A stretch of DNA of 59,665 nucleotides from an uncultured Coriobacteriaceae bacterium (GCA_902803315.1 CADCPM010000013.1:1-59665), one strand, 5' to 3'. Counted from the stretch's first letter, positions 45,752-53,477 are shown. Notes: generated by a model from the sequence alone, not told the origin. Translations and numbers: made by a program.

Positions 45752-45834
45752 AGAAAAAGACGCCATGCGCAGCGCGGCACAAGGCGTCCCCCTAAGTCTT
45801 TGAGTTTTGCCTTGCGGGCCTCTCGTGCCGCGCT
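45752..45834 (-). promoter_or_regulatory. PyrR-responsive attenuator of the pyr operon
   Basis: Read on the minus strand in order: antiterminator 5' arm AGCGCGGCAC (45834-45825), PyrR-binding loop GAGAGGCCCGCAAGGC (following bases), then a terminator GACGCC ... GGCGTC followed by TTTTTCT (45788-45752). The segment GTGCCGCGCT inside the terminator (45780-45771) is an exact complement of the 5' arm, so the two folds exclude each other. The loop closely resembles the Bacillus PyrR site. A possible -10 (TATAGT) lies near 45850. Confidence 0.88.
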
Positions 45835-45943
45835 TAAAGGTCATGAAATACTATAGCAAAAGATTGCGGTTGTCTGCAGGGGACGTTCGGTGTGCCCTCT
45901 GCCCGAACTCCTCGAAAACCTCGAAAACCCCATCGCCCAACGC

Positions 45944-46080
45944 AAAGTCTGTAGCTTTGCCCGCAAAGTCTGTAGCGACGCCGATAGAGTCTGTAGCCTG
46001 ACCCGCAAAGTCTGTAGCGACGCCGATAAAGTCTGTAGCCTCTCACATAAAGTCTGTAATCCCCGGCTTAAAGTCTGTAG
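45944..46080 (+). repeat. Left array: seven 11-bp repeats at exact 21-bp pitch
   Basis: AAAGTCTGTAG or one-base variants start at 45944, 45965, 45986, 46007, 46028, 46049 and 46070. Copy 3 is AGAGTCTGTAG and copy 6 AAAGTCTGTAA; the 10-bp spacers vary. A decayed eighth copy (ACCGTTTGTAG) lies at 46088-46098. On the minus strand every repeat reads Leu-Gln-Thr-Leu in one open frame (stop-free from about 46104 to 45841, TTG start, no convincing ribosome site). It lies downstream of a glycosyltransferase gene and upstream of the pyr promoter. Confidence 0.95.
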
Positions 46081-46148
46081 TGTTTTGACCGTTTGTAGAA
46101 GCAAGCAAGTCTCTGAGCTGGTGTTTTATAAAATTGTCAATATCGAGG

Positions 46149-46306
46149 CTACAGACTTTGCGCGGGGCGCTACAGACTTTGCGCGGAGCGCTACAGACTT
46201 TATGGGCAGGATTACAGACTTTGCGGACGAGGCTACAGACTTTGAGAAGGGCGTTACAGACTTTGCGGGCAAAGTCACAGACTTTGCGCGGGGCGCTACA
46301 GACTTT
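46149..46306 (-). repeat. Right array: eight inverted 11-bp repeats at exact 21-bp pitch
   Basis: CTACAGACTTT or variants start at 46149, 46170, 46191, 46212, 46233, 46254, 46275 and 46296, the inverse of the left array. Variants are TTACAGACTTT (fourth and sixth) and TCACAGACTTT (seventh). The two arrays are mirror-placed around 46114; the spacer GCGGGCAAAG (46265-46274) is the exact complement of the matching left spacer (45955-45964). The plus strand reads LQTL-x3 heptads from a weak TTG at 46134 to 46382, running into the end of the glycosyltransferase gene. The 68-bp centre is AT-rich with TTGACA on the minus strand. Confidence 0.95.
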
Positions 46307-46329
46307 GCGAGAGAGGTCGTTGGATTTGT

Positions 46330-48177
46330 CTATGCGTCCTTGCGACGCTCCAGGTAGTCATCCCAAAACTCGCGGGACGTAAGGTAGGGCATGGCGTTGC
46401 GATACTCGGTGACAACCTCGTTGTTGCGCTTGCGGTACTCCGCCATGAGCACGTGCATGCGCTCGCGGAGCCTTGCCCACCGCTCACGGTCCATCGTGCG
46501 AATGTTGGCCTTCGTCCCGGTTTTGTCGTAGGCGACCAACACGGAACGACGCATGGTCTTGCACGCGGGATAGGCTCCCCTGCTAAAGTACATGGGCGCC
46601 GGCTCCTTGGCAAGAAGCGCGTCGGGCAGCACGTGTCGGTCGTGCGGCAGCATCTCGAGCGTCTTGAGGAGCATCCCCCGGTCACGCTCGGCACCCAAGT
46701 AGCGATGGTCGGGCTTGGCCGCGCCGACGATCTGGGGATCGAGCTCCTCCACATCCACCAACTGCTCGTTCTTCTTCCCGTTCTTCATGAGCAGCTTCTC
46801 TCCGTCGACCTCGGCAATGAACGACGGTCCCTTGAGGTAGTCGGAAAGACCGTCCAGCATGAGGTCGCACGTGTCGTAGTTCATGCTGCGCAGGAAGATG
46901 TGGAACGTGCGCCTAAAGCGCATCATGAATGCCCGCACAATGGATTTGTCGAGGTCGTCGCAGGCGGCCATAATGAGGAAGTTGCGGGTGAGCTGGTAGG
47001 AATCCACCGACCCCTTGAACCGTCCCTCAAAGCACTCGTGCCAGACGCAGATGCCGTTCATCGTCATGATGGTGGCACCACAGCGCAGGCCGTATTCCAC
47101 GTCGTCGCATCGCACAAAGAGCGGAAGCGGCAAGCCCTTGCTTCGCACGACGCTGGTGGGAATGCAGCAGTACCACCAGGCTCCGTATACGCGCGGAAGC
47201 TCGACGTCCGTCGCCTCCACGGCACCCATGCCTTCAACAGTGTCTATGGGCACGCTACGATTGACGCTGTAGTACATGCCGTCGCGCTTTACCGTGGCCA
47301 CGTCCTCGAAGAGTATGTTCGGGTCCTCCATGTTGAGCATCCCGCCCTCGATGAAGGCCTGCGCATAGCGCGCGTTTGCCAGGCGCAGCAAGTTGTAGGT
47401 GCGCTTGAAGCTCTCGGGAAACACCCGCACGTCGTCGTCCATAAGCAGCACGTGCGTGCAATTCGCGTCCTGCGCGGCCATCATGCCTCGCGCGAACCCG
47501 CCGGAGCCGCCGACGTTGGGGTTGGGAATCACGGTGACGTTATTATCCGAAAGCGCCTCCGCGTCAAGCGTACGGCCATTGTCCACGACGAAGAGGTGGA
47601 ATTTGTCGTGCGCCTCGTCGCTGCCGCCAAAGAGCTCGGTGCGTATGGCCTCGATGTTGCGCGTGACGTAGGCCTCCTTGCGAAACGTGGTGGTGGCTAT
47701 GGCAATGCGCACCTCGTTGACCGCGGTCTCGTTTACCTGCGTGTACCACGACCCGCCCTTAAGGCGCACCTCCCCCTCGCTCACCAGGGCAAACGACACG
47801 ATGTGAGCCCCCTCGGGCACGGGAATGGAAACGTTTGCAACATGCCACTCGTCACTGGCCTCAATATGGGCTAGCGGTGCCGAGACGCGCTCGATCTCGC
47901 CGGACCCCGGGCGCAGGCACGTCCCATACACCGTAGCCTCATCGCCGCACAGCTCGAGCCGCAGACAAACCCCGCCGACGTTTGCGTACCGGCGCCACTT
48001 GCCAATGCCGAGCGCGTTGAGATAGGTGGTAAAGTCCACGTCGCCGTGGACGACAAGCTCTCCTTGCCCGCTGTCGTACGAAGCGGAACCGCGCACTGTC
48101 CTAACGGCGATCTGGGGATGCGCCTCGAAGAAGCCATCGTCGTCGAACACGAGATTTGCAAGCGTGTGGTCCCTCAT
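46330..48177 (-). CDS. GlfT2-like glycosyltransferase
   Basis: A 615-residue protein. Residues 1-160 form a beta-rich N-terminal domain, then a GT-A domain (IAIATTTFRKEAYVTRNI, FVVDNGR, NPNVGGSGGFARGM) with the metal-binding MDDDVRV and a WHE motif. This architecture is that of galactofuranosyltransferase GlfT2 of mycobacteria, suggesting addition of galactofuranose or a similar sugar to a surface polymer. Start has AAGGAGC upstream; it follows the next glycosyltransferase by 9 bp. The donor is inferred only. Confidence 0.85.
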   Translation of the reverse strand: MRDHTLANLVFDDDGFFEAHPQIAVRTVRGSASYDSGQGELVVHGDVDFTTYLNALGIGKWRRYANVGGVCLRLELCGDEATVYGTCLRPGSGEIERVSAPLAHIEASDEWHVANVSIPVPEGAHIVSFALVSEGEVRLKGGSWYTQVNETAVNEVRIAIATTTFRKEAYVTRNIEAIRTELFGGSDEAHDKFHLFVVDNGRTLDAEALSDNNVTVIPNPNVGGSGGFARGMMAAQDANCTHVLLMDDDVRVFPESFKRTYNLLRLANARYAQAFIEGGMLNMEDPNILFEDVATVKRDGMYYSVNRSVPIDTVEGMGAVEATDVELPRVYGAWWYCCIPTSVVRSKGLPLPLFVRCDDVEYGLRCGATIMTMNGICVWHECFEGRFKGSVDSYQLTRNFLIMAACDDLDKSIVRAFMMRFRRTFHIFLRSMNYDTCDLMLDGLSDYLKGPSFIAEVDGEKLLMKNGKKNEQLVDVEELDPQIVGAAKPDHRYLGAERDRGMLLKTLEMLPHDRHVLPDALLAKEPAPMYFSRGAYPACKTMRRSVLVAYDKTGTKANIRTMDRERWARLRERMHVLMAEYRKRNNEVVTEYRNAMPYLTSREFWDDYLERRKDA

Positions 48178-48186
48178 GTTTGCTCC

Positions 48187-49263
48187 TTACCGCCTGCGCG
48201 CAAGCGCTAGGTTGTGTGCCAAAAAGCGTATGCCGTTGTAGTGCACAGCCCACGCCGACTCCTGTGCCAAATGCATGGCGTAGCGGGCCTTCGACAGCCC
48301 ATGTATCTCGCGGTCGCCAAGCCTCAGCGCCTCCGCCACGACGCCAGGGCTAATGCAGTGCACGTCGCGCACAAGCCTTGGGTCCATGCGACGCGCCATG
48401 GCATGCACGTCCTGCGCGAGCGCATCGTCTTGCAACACGTCCATGCTAAGCATTGCCGACAAGAACCGCAGGCCCACGATCACGTTCGCGCGTCGGATGC
48501 CCTCGTCGGCGATGCCACGTGCGTCGAGCACGTCCTCGCGATCGTTCCAGCGGTCGATCATCATCCGCGAGGTGGCGTGCGCGCTCGAAGCACCGGCAAG
48601 GTCCTCCCTATAGCAGTAGTAGGCGTCGTCGGTGTACACGATGGAGCGCGCGGCCACAAGCGTCTCCACGCAGAAGGGGTTGTCGACCCAGCTGGCGCCG
48701 GGCACCTCCTTCATGCGTATGTGCTCGCGATTCAAGAACTCTCGCGCATAGAGGGCAGACCAGATCGCGGGATGGTATTGGATGAGCTGCGGCTCGTCCG
48801 CAAGGCGAATCCGCTCGTTTACCCGGCTCACCCTGCCGTGCAAGTATCCGTAGGCCCGCATGCCGTCGCCGCTGCCGTCCGAAAGCGTGCGCCAGTATGC
48901 GGACTTCACCACGTCGGGCATCGCGTGCGCCGAGGCGAGGTCAAAGAGGCAGTCGTAGGTGCGCGGAAGCACATAGTCATCGGGCTCCAGCACCGCCACG
49001 TACGTGCCACGCGCCTCGTCGATGCCGCAGTTCACCGTGGCCCCATACCCCTCGTTGGGCTTGTCGATTACGCGGACGCGGCGGTCGCGCGCGGCATGGG
49101 CGCGCAATATGTCCAGCGACCCGTCCGTGGAGCCGTCGTTGATGGCGAGGATCTCCATGTTGCACGACGCGTTCTGCTCGGCAGACACGAGCGCCTGGTC
49201 CACGAAGCGCTCCGTGTTGTAGCAGGGCACAACAACCGTTACGTCCACGTCGCTACGTCCCAT
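48187..49263 (-). CDS. Family 2 glycosyltransferase
   Basis: A 358-residue GT-A enzyme: VTVVVPCYNTERFVDQAL, INDGSTDGSLDIL and the metal site LEPDDYV. The C-terminal 120 residues are helical and of unknown role. No membrane helix. It lies between the ABC export ATPase and the GlfT2-like gene, so it probably builds the exported surface polysaccharide. Confidence 0.88.
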   Translation of the reverse strand: MGRSDVDVTVVVPCYNTERFVDQALVSAEQNASCNMEILAINDGSTDGSLDILRAHAARDRRVRVIDKPNEGYGATVNCGIDEARGTYVAVLEPDDYVLPRTYDCLFDLASAHAMPDVVKSAYWRTLSDGSGDGMRAYGYLHGRVSRVNERIRLADEPQLIQYHPAIWSALYAREFLNREHIRMKEVPGASWVDNPFCVETLVAARSIVYTDDAYYCYREDLAGASSAHATSRMMIDRWNDREDVLDARGIADEGIRRANVIVGLRFLSAMLSMDVLQDDALAQDVHAMARRMDPRLVRDVHCISPGVVAEALRLGDREIHGLSKARYAMHLAQESAWAVHYNGIRFLAHNLALARRR

Positions 49264-49267
49264 GGCA

Positions 49268-50350
49268 CTACCTTCCCAGGCTGCGGTATGCGGCGCATAC
49301 CTCGTCGGTGGGACCTATCATGCGCTGCTTGCCCTTCTCGATCCAGCACACGCGGTCGCACATGCCCTCCACCATCTCGATGCTATGGCTCACCAGGAGC
49401 ACGGTAACGTTGCCCGTGCCCACGAGCTCCTGAATGCGACGCTGGCACTTTTGCTGGAACAGGAAGTCGCCCACGGCGAGCGTCTCGTCTACGATGAGGA
49501 TATCGGGCTCGGTAATGGTGGCGATGGCAAACGCTATGCGCGCGACCATGCCCGACGAGTAGTTCTTAAGCGGCATGTCCATGAAGTTCTCGAGTTCGGC
49601 GAACTCGATGATGTCGTTCAGATGCTCGTCGATGAACTCCTTGCGATATCCCAACAGCGCCCCGTTGAGGTATATGTTCTCGCGCGCCGTAAGGTCCAGG
49701 TCGAACCCCGCGCCGAGCTCGATCAGAGGCGCGATGGAGCCCGTTACCGTGCAGCTGCCCTCGCTTGCGTCAAGCACACCGGCGATGATCTTGAGCATGG
49801 TGGACTTGCCGGAGCCGTTCGTCCCCACGAGGCCAAACGCCTCGCCGCGGCGCACCGTAAACGAGATGTGGTCAAGCGCCCTAAACGCCTTGAAGTTGAG
49901 CTCGTGGCGCGCGATGGCGATGAAGTACTCCTTGAGCGAGTTGAACTGCTCGGAGGCCATGTTGAACACCATGGATACGTCGTCCACCTCGATCACGGGC
50001 TCCACCGAGTCGTCGGGAATGGGCGGGCGGGTGAATATCGGGCCGTCGTCCTCGCCGATGAGCACCCAATCCCCCACGTTCTGCACGGTTCCGTCGGGAG
50101 TGCTTACCTGGGCGCTCAGATAGAACCGCCCGTCGTGGGGCGGGAGAAAATTGAAGTTGGAGAGCTGCTGCTCCGGGGTCTCGCCCCGTTCCAGCCCGTC
50201 GCCGCTGCGCCAGTTATAGAGAAAGCGCGGCTCTTCGGGCTCAGCCCCCTCGAAGGATATGTTTAGGGCAACGTAGCCATCACTCTCCAGGGCCGAATCG
50301 TCTATGCTCGCAATTGCCACCCAAGGGTTCGATGCGCTCTCTTGGCTCAA
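49268..50350 (-). CDS. Polysaccharide-export ABC transporter ATPase with N-terminal Ig-like extension
   Basis: A 360-residue ATPase of the Wzt/TagH type: Walker A GTNGSGKS at 176-183, signature YSSGM, Walker B ILIVDETLAVGD. It has the wide spacing typical of teichoic-acid and O-antigen exporters. Unusually, the first 115 residues form a separate beta-rich domain (FLYNWRSGDG ... FLPPHDGRFYLSAQVSTPDG) resembling an Ig-like fold; in this family extra domains are normally C-terminal. TTG start with GGAGGCGGAGAG upstream. Confidence 0.88.
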   Translation of the reverse strand: MSQESASNPWVAIASIDDSALESDGYVALNISFEGAEPEEPRFLYNWRSGDGLERGETPEQQLSNFNFLPPHDGRFYLSAQVSTPDGTVQNVGDWVLIGEDDGPIFTRPPIPDDSVEPVIEVDDVSMVFNMASEQFNSLKEYFIAIARHELNFKAFRALDHISFTVRRGEAFGLVGTNGSGKSTMLKIIAGVLDASEGSCTVTGSIAPLIELGAGFDLDLTARENIYLNGALLGYRKEFIDEHLNDIIEFAELENFMDMPLKNYSSGMVARIAFAIATITEPDILIVDETLAVGDFLFQQKCQRRIQELVGTGNVTVLLVSHSIEMVEGMCDRVCWIEKGKQRMIGPTDEVCAAYRSLGR

Positions 50351-50364
50351 GACTCTCCGCCTCC

Positions 50365-51183
50365 CTAGATGTACAGGATGAACTTGCGCTCGGTCTTCCT
50401 AAACACGAGCAGCCCCACGATCAGCATGCCGACGCCAAAGCCCAGGCAGGTGAGGTTGAGCGCGACGGAAGGCAGTTGCTGGTAGAGCAGGAGTTCGCGC
50501 ATGTAGCCCACAAAGTGGTACATGGGGTTAAAGCGCTCGAGCGAGAGCATCCAGTCGGGAAGGATGCTAATGGGATAGAAGAGCGGCGTGGCGTAGGTCC
50601 ATGCCGTGAGGACTACCGTCCACAGGTGCATGACGTCGCGGAAGAACACCGAGAGCGACGACAACAGCATGGAAAGACCCACGCAGAACATGCCAAAGTA
50701 CACGAGGAAGAGCGGAAGGAGTAACGCGGTCCAGGTGGGATACACCCCCACGGCAAACATGACGATCAGGACGGCGATGAGCGAGAACGCAAAGTTCAGC
50801 AGGGCAAACAGGACCTTCTCAACGGGAAAGACCCAGCGGCGTATGCGTACCTTCTTAAGCAGCGACGCAGCGTCTATGATCGAATGCATGCCCTGACTGG
50901 TGGCGTCGCTCATTAGGTTAAAGGTAACGTTACCAAGAATTATGTACAGCGGATAGCTTGGTATGCCTTCCGCCGAGAAGCGCATCATGGTCGAGAAGAC
51001 CGCGGCCATTATAAGCATCATGAGGAGCGGATTGAGAACGCTCCACAAGACGCCCAGGAAGCTGCGCCTGTACTTGAGCTTGAAGTCGCGGGTGACGAGT
51101 TGCCGCAGGATGTAGGCCGACTTCTTACGTTCGGGATACCATGCGGACAGCGTACCGTCTTGTTCACGTATTGGCTGTTCCAA
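50365..51183 (-). CDS. Polysaccharide-export ABC transporter permease
   Basis: A 272-residue membrane protein of the ABC-2 type (Wzm/TagG): six helices, with KYRRSFLGVLWSVLNPLLMMLI near the N-terminus and PISILPDWMLSLERFNPMYHFVGYMRE before the last helices. It pairs with the ATPase 14 bp downstream. Confidence 0.9.
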   Translation of the reverse strand: MEQPIREQDGTLSAWYPERKKSAYILRQLVTRDFKLKYRRSFLGVLWSVLNPLLMMLIMAAVFSTMMRFSAEGIPSYPLYIILGNVTFNLMSDATSQGMHSIIDAASLLKKVRIRRWVFPVEKVLFALLNFAFSLIAVLIVMFAVGVYPTWTALLLPLFLVYFGMFCVGLSMLLSSLSVFFRDVMHLWTVVLTAWTYATPLFYPISILPDWMLSLERFNPMYHFVGYMRELLLYQQLPSVALNLTCLGFGVGMLIVGLLVFRKTERKFILYI

Positions 51184-51311
51184 CCTGACTCCACAACAGA
51201 TTTTGCATGATTGACGTTTAACTAGCGTTGCATTCTAGCATACGAGAAGGGACATGACTAAAAACCCAAAGAGCGCGCATACGGGCAGGATGGTCATCCG
51301 CACCGCATCCA

Positions 51312-51409
51312 GCATCCCTCGCCCGCGCCCGGCCGCATGGGGCTCCGCGCTCGCTTCGCTCGCTCACTTCGTGAGTCGTCCCATGCGGCCGGACGCGGGC
51401 GCGGGATAC
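51312..51409 (-). repeat. Palindromic element, family B, copy 4 (inverted)
   Basis: Core in minus orientation at 51341-51378 (CTCACTTCGTGAGTC on the plus strand). Arms 51312-51340 and 51379-51409 pair over about 29 bp with three or four mismatches and are unique to this copy. It lies between the tRNA-Asn terminator and the permease gene; the remainder of this 428-bp gap holds only another palindrome. Confidence 0.8.
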
Positions 51410-51484
51410 GGCTGAACACGAGCAATAGTGCCCAGCTCCCGGGCGCCGACAATTTCGGACGTTTGGGGGTCGATTTGCCTGCAA

Positions 51485-51536
51485 TAACTTCCGATTTTAT
51501 CGGCAGCCCGACAGCCGCCTATAAAATCGGAAGTTA
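51485..51536. repeat. Perfect 16-bp inverted repeat
   Basis: TAACTTCCGATTTTAT (51485-51500) and its exact complement (51521-51536) flank a 20-nt centre that can pair further (CGGC/GCCG). The stem is AT-rich, unlike the GC-rich palindromes nearby, and no gene overlaps it. Confidence 0.75.
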
Positions 51537-51577
51537 GAGACCAATACACATCGTGCATTAGTTTCATCTGTATACGC

Positions 51578-51602
51578 ACAAAAAAAGCCGGCATTGCCGG
51601 CC
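51578..51602 (-). terminator. Terminator of tRNA-Asn
   Basis: On the minus strand GCCGGCAATGCCGGC is followed by TTTTTTT. A classic intrinsic terminator 10 bp beyond the tRNA 3' end. Confidence 0.85.
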
Positions 51603-51611
51603 TGAATGATC

Positions 51612-51686
51612 TGGCTCCCCGGGCTGGATTCGAACCAGCGACACATGGATTAACAGTCCACTGCGCTACCACTGCGCCACCGGGGA
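51612..51686 (-). tRNA. tRNA-Asn (GTT anticodon)
   Basis: Minus-strand cloverleaf with acceptor arms TCCCCGG/CCGGGGA, discriminator G and encoded CCA (51612-51614). The anticodon loop ACTGTTAATC gives GTT for Asn, and the T-loop GGTTCGAATCC is standard. Confidence 0.97.
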
Positions 51687-51756
51687 ATTGTGCTGCGCAC
51701 AAGATGATACTTTACCCTATGTGATTGACGCGCGCAAGAAAAAATTTCGCTCTTGT

Positions 51757-52064
51757 CTATCCTTCATCAACGTAGGTAAGGGCTTCCTCAATGAGGCCCT
51801 GGTCGAGCATGCAGTATTGTATGGCAGACCATCCTTGCTGCCAATGCACACCCATTCCACGCTGCTCTTGTTAAAGTCATACGCAGACACAACCCCTTGG
51901 CCGCCTCCCACCCTACGCGCGCGTGAGTCGGCACGGCCCTTAGCCGCGTCACGGTCGTCCGTAAGGTAGAACCCCTTGCCAAGGTCCGCGTAGCCAGTAT
52001 TGTGCGTGAGGTCGGGCTTTCGAACCGCAGCGTCCGATCCGTGATAAAGCCTCACGATATCCAT
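51757..52064 (-). pseudogene. Broken DUF3990 gene
   Basis: From ATG 52064 (GGAGG upstream) the frame reads MDIVRLYHGSDAAVRKPDL ... DLGKGFYLTDD, the N-terminal half of the DUF3990 family. After EWVCIGSKDGL the match is lost in that frame and resumes in another as IQYCMLDQGLIEEALTYVDE with a stop at 51757. The family's middle segment is absent, so an internal deletion with a frameshift has occurred. DUF3990 proteins occur in phage- and toxin-like loci. Confidence 0.7.
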
Positions 52065-52121
52065 AATGTCCTCCAATAGGTATTTGATATGTTTATGAAT
52101 ATAACATTGTGTAACGAGAGT

Positions 52122-52192
52122 CTGACAAGGGGACAGGTCACTTGTCATACTTTTGGCATGAAGAGCTGACAAGTGACCTGTCCCCTTGTCAG
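52122..52192. repeat. Perfect 26-bp palindrome, GGGGACAGGTCAC type
   Basis: Arms 52122-52147 and 52167-52192 are exact complements (centre of each: GGGGACAGGTCACTTGTCA), followed on the plus strand by TTTTTA. It lies between two divergent genes, so it is not in a place where a terminator is needed. Confidence 0.85.
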
Positions 52193-52251
52193 TTTTTAGT
52201 ATCATTGTCTGTCAGTTTTGATAAGGCACACCGAAAGAAGGGAAATAGATT

Positions 52252-53466
52252 ATGGGTAGATTCACGAACCCGCGCGACCTGTACTTTGGCGAGGGCGCAC
52301 GCCATGAGGTGAAGAACTTCAAGGGCGAGCGTGCGATGATCGTAACCGGCGGTGGCTCCATGCGCCGCGGCGGCTTCCTCGACGAGCTCGAGGCCGACCT
52401 GCGTTCCGCCGGCATGGACGTCCAGATTTTCGAGGGCGTCGAGTCCGACCCCAGCGTAGAGACGGTCATGAAGGGCGCCGATGCCATGGCCGCCTTCAAG
52501 CCCGACTGGATCGTTGCCATTGGCGGCGGCTCCCCCATCGACGCGGCCAAGGCCATGTGGATCAAGTACGAGTATCCCGAGACCACCTTTGAGGACATGT
52601 GCGTGGTGTTCGGCCTGCCCAAGCTGCGTACCAAGGCCAAGTTCTGCGCCATCAGCTCCACGAGCGGTACCGCGACCGAGGTGACGGCCTTCTCGATCAT
52701 TACCAACTACGAGCAGGGCATCAAGTATCCCATCGCCGACTTCGAGATCACGCCCGACGTCGCCATCGTGGACCCCGAGATCACCTACACCATGCCCGCC
52801 AAGCTCTGCGCGCACACCGGCATGGACGCGCTCACGCACGCCATCGAGGCCTACGTCTCCACGGCGGCCAGCCCCTACACCGACGCCAACGCGCTCTATG
52901 CCATGCGCGAGATCGTCGAATGGCTCCCCAAGAGCTACACCGGCGACAAGGAGGCCCGTCGCCACATGCACGACGCACAGTGCATCGCCGGCATCGCCTT
53001 CTCGAGCGGCCTTCTGGGCATCGTGCACTCCATGGCCCACAAGACCGGCGCTGCCTTTAGCGGCGGCCACATCATCCATGGCTGCGCCAACGCCATGTAT
53101 CTGGGCAAGGTCATCCAGTTCAACGCCAAGGACGAGCGCGCTCGCAGCCGTTACGCCTACATTGCCAAGGAGGTCTTCCACCTGGACGGCGCCACCGAGG
53201 ACGAGCTCGTGGCCGCCCTCGTGCAGATGATCCGCGACCTCAACGACAAGATCGACATTCCGCAGGGCATCAAGAACTATGGCCAGGCCGGCGTGAAGGC
53301 CGACGCCTCCATCATCGACGAGAAGGAGTTCTTCGAGAAGGCTCCCGAGGTTGCCGTAAACGCCATCGCCGACGCCTGCACCGGCTCCAACCCGCGCCAG
53401 CCGACGCCCGAGGAGATGGAGAAGCTCCTCGATTGCGTGTACTTCGACAAGGACGTCGACTTCTAA
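52252..53466 (+). CDS. Iron-containing alcohol dehydrogenase
   Basis: A 404-residue group III dehydrogenase. It has the nucleotide-binding AIGGGSPIDAAKAMW, the family signature region STSGTATEVTAFSII, and the metal-binding His residues in THAIEAY and HSMAHKTGAAFSGGHIIHG. It probably interconverts an aldehyde and an alcohol with NAD(P)H during fermentation; the substrate is unknown. Codons end overwhelmingly in C or G, far more than in neighbouring genes, which suggests high expression. A perfect 32-bp palindrome follows. Confidence 0.93.
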   Translation: MGRFTNPRDLYFGEGARHEVKNFKGERAMIVTGGGSMRRGGFLDELEADLRSAGMDVQIFEGVESDPSVETVMKGADAMAAFKPDWIVAIGGGSPIDAAKAMWIKYEYPETTFEDMCVVFGLPKLRTKAKFCAISSTSGTATEVTAFSIITNYEQGIKYPIADFEITPDVAIVDPEITYTMPAKLCAHTGMDALTHAIEAYVSTAASPYTDANALYAMREIVEWLPKSYTGDKEARRHMHDAQCIAGIAFSSGLLGIVHSMAHKTGAAFSGGHIIHGCANAMYLGKVIQFNAKDERARSRYAYIAKEVFHLDGATEDELVAALVQMIRDLNDKIDIPQGIKNYGQAGVKADASIIDEKEFFEKAPEVAVNAIADACTGSNPRQPTPEEMEKLLDCVYFDKDVDF

Positions 53467-53477
53467 GCGACTCCTAA

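Noticed and set aside
45944..46306. CRISPR array
   Set aside because: Repeats are only 11 bp with 10-bp spacers, the second half is inverted, and no cas gene is nearby.
45890..46357. 155-codon plus-strand frame across both arrays (KVCS and TDF repeats)
   Set aside because: It reads through two oppositely oriented arrays; repeat variants change amino acids in this frame, unlike the LQTL frame, and it lacks a clear ribosome site.
46453..47874. 473-codon plus-strand frame opposite the GlfT2-like gene
   Set aside because: Complement of a well-supported glycosyltransferase; His/Val-rich composition typical of antisense frames.
51612..51686. tRNA-Asn as attachment site for the 51.7-58.4 kb region
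   Set aside because: The tRNA 3' end points away from the region and I see no repeated 3' fragment at the other side; no integrase gene is in view.
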